A stretch of 28,864 bases of DNA from Gnetum montanum (Eukaryota > Streptophyta > Gnetopsida > Gnetales > Gnetaceae), in assembly GCA_015680685.1 (NCBI GenBank), contig MNCI01034772.1, forward strand, positions 201,066 to 229,929, in the 5' to 3' direction. Every line of letters begins with the position of its first letter. Position 1 is the stretch's first letter. The translations under genes and the position numbers were made by a program. Positions 27,896 to 28,864 of this stretch are shown piece after piece. The notes under the pieces were generated by a model that made no database searches, was not told the origin of the DNA, and was given only the letters and a program-made list of their open reading frames with translations.

Positions 27896-28153
27896 TTTCC
27901 CTCCTAGCTTAGCTAAGATCATCTCTCATTGCCTCCAGGACTAGCATTAGTCTAGGAACACATCATACACCTCATTCTGGACTAAACCATATGCGAAAAA
28001 TAAAATACTAGTCCAAGTGGGAAGATAATGAACTATAATCAGTGAGTAACTATCTAGATACCACAACTAGCCCGTCTACGGAGTTTGACCAGATTATGCG
28101 TGAAATGCTCATATTCGTATGGTTGAGTGTAGGGGTACCTCGCCACTCATCAT

Positions 28154-28171
28154 TAGCACCATTGTCAGGGA
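28154..28171 (+). promoter_or_regulatory. Primer-binding site of X2, tRNA-Asp type
   Basis: TAGCACCATTGTCAGGGA differs by five transitions from TGGCGCCGTTGCCGGGGA and corresponds to the X1 site at 7306. It follows the LTR end within five bases. Confidence 0.6.
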
Positions 28172-28275
28172 AGGTGCTAGTTATTTAGATTAGTTACATC
28201 ATACAAGATCACTATAACAAAGTATTCACGATACATCTTTTAGAAAAGAAATTAATTTCAATTAAGTCACACACA

Positions 28276-28864
28276 ATGTATCTCTCATAAGACTATGATA
28301 ACACAACAGCTAGTAAGGCAATTCATTGGAGAACCAACGAACTATATGACGATGAAGATGAAGTTTGGAGTACCCAATCTGATGTAGGGGTTTCCTATAA
28401 ACATAAACGAAGACAACATCATCCCAACTCACAAATGCATAACCTACCTAGTGATGATGAACCCCTACTGGCCACTACAAGCCTAACAAAAATACAAGAG
28501 GTTGTTCGAATATCCCGTAGGCATCACACGGAAAGCCATCTACCCAGGCTTAACTTAAACAACTTTCCTAAGTTTTTAGAAGGTTATGATTTAGATCCGC
28601 AACAACATTTACAAGCCTTCTATGATGCCTGTGCATGGAACAACAATGATAATGGGTGGCAGAAACTTAAGCTCTTTCCTCTAACACTCATTGGCCAAGA
28701 AAAATTATGGTATAGGTTGTTAAAACCAAAATCAATTTGACATTGGCCAACAATGGTAGAACTCTTCAATGAAAGATATCAAACTTATGCAAGAGTGTCA
28801 ACCTTGAGGAGACAAATCCAAGAATGGAAACAAGAACAACATGAACCCTTGGACATGGCCTTAG
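28276..28864 (+). pseudogene. gag start of element X2, cut by the window end
   Basis: The probable gag start is ATG at 28276, 104 bases after the primer site. A TAA at codon 5 (28288) is followed by an open frame to TGA at 28738, with an internal Met at 28435. Motifs are LYDDEDEVWSTQSDVG, PSDDEPLLATTSL, LNLNNFPKFLEGYDLDPQQ, HLQAFYDACAWNN and KLKLFPLTLIGQEKLWYRLL, then after the stop MVELFNERYQTYARVSTLRR. These are capsid blocks (F-x-x-x-L-x-G-x-A-x-x-W-type and W-x-x-+-x-x-x-F). It is clearly homologous to 8240-8640 of X1 but better preserved. Two stops make it a pseudogene unless sequencing error explains them. Confidence 0.7.

Larger units (their letters stand above)
27156..28149 (+). mobile_element. 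5' LTR of element X2 (~994 bp)
   Basis: It begins TGTCACATCCCC, a common start for plant Ty3 LTRs, and ends ..CGCCACTCA five bases before a primer site. The U3 contains an 18-bp palindrome and a 14-bp tandem array (27256-27357), then TATAAATA (27379-27386). The R block has GACGTACTTGGACACG and AATAAA (27571-27576), and U5 has ACTTGGTA and a CT repeat. R and U5 landmarks, and the GGTTGA.TGTAGGGGTACC..GCCACTCA end, match the X1 LTR at 6304-7301, but the U3 starts differ. X1 and X2 are therefore related subfamilies rather than recent sister copies. Confidence 0.7.

Noticed and set aside
28738-28740. A stop codon shared between the two X gag copies, hinting at programmed readthrough
   Set aside because: In the X1 copy (near 8530) the TGA is one codon later relative to the flanking residues, so the stops arose independently.
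1-28864. CRISPR arrays, prokaryotic operons, ribosome binding sites, riboswitches
   Set aside because: There are no regularly spaced direct repeats with unique spacers and no operon-like coding density. Sequence content is that of a plant nuclear repeat region.

Overview
This window looks like repeat-rich, non-genic DNA from a large plant genome. The support is plant-type Ty3/gypsy retrotransposons (primer sites resembling the tRNA-Asp type, Athila-like and Tat-like polyproteins, 1 kb and 3 kb LTRs), AT-rich sequence throughout, and heavy transition-type decay (CAG/CAA to TAG/TAA stops, loss of CpG). A gymnosperm or another giant-genome seed plant is my inference; nothing here identifies the species. 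There are no prokaryotic signals, no CRISPR array, no rRNA and no clearly active host gene.

Layout. 1-1491 (+): decayed gag-to-protease remnant of one LTR element. 1987-5395 (-): degenerate multi-exon gene of unknown identity, with recognisable small introns and a clean last-exon stop. 5439-5503: tRNA-Asp-derived sequence. 5800-6299 (-) and 6304-7301 (+): two related ~1 kb-class LTRs lying head to head across a near-palindrome. 7306-10974 and 22446-23066 (+): one decayed Athila-like element (called X1 here: primer site, gag, protease, reverse transcriptase), split inside its RT domain. 10975-22445 (-): an 11.5 kb Tat-like element (called M) nested in the X1 RT, with ~3.07/3.09 kb LTRs, a GATTG/GATTA target duplication, gag, protease, an extra RNase H placed before RT, RT, RT-linked RNase H and a truncated integrase. 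23067-27155: gene-poor sequence with simple repeats and one N-centred perfect inverted repeat. 27156-28864 (+): 5' LTR, primer site and gag start of a second X-type element (X2), running off the window.

The most unusual structural feature is at 14045-14217. There, 173 bp of X1 RT sequence that belongs downstream of M is present a second time, between M's left LTR and its broken integrase. This fits break repair that copied through the other LTR into the flank and then end-joined, although an assembly misjoin is the rival explanation. Other items of note are the RNase H domain order in M, a coding-like stretch in the U3 of both M LTRs, and several single-N gaps, most of them beside sequence duplicated directly or inverted. 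Those last features warn that parts of this scaffold are assembly artefacts.

Functionally nothing here forms a working pathway. The window is a record of nested retrotransposition, decay and rearrangement.
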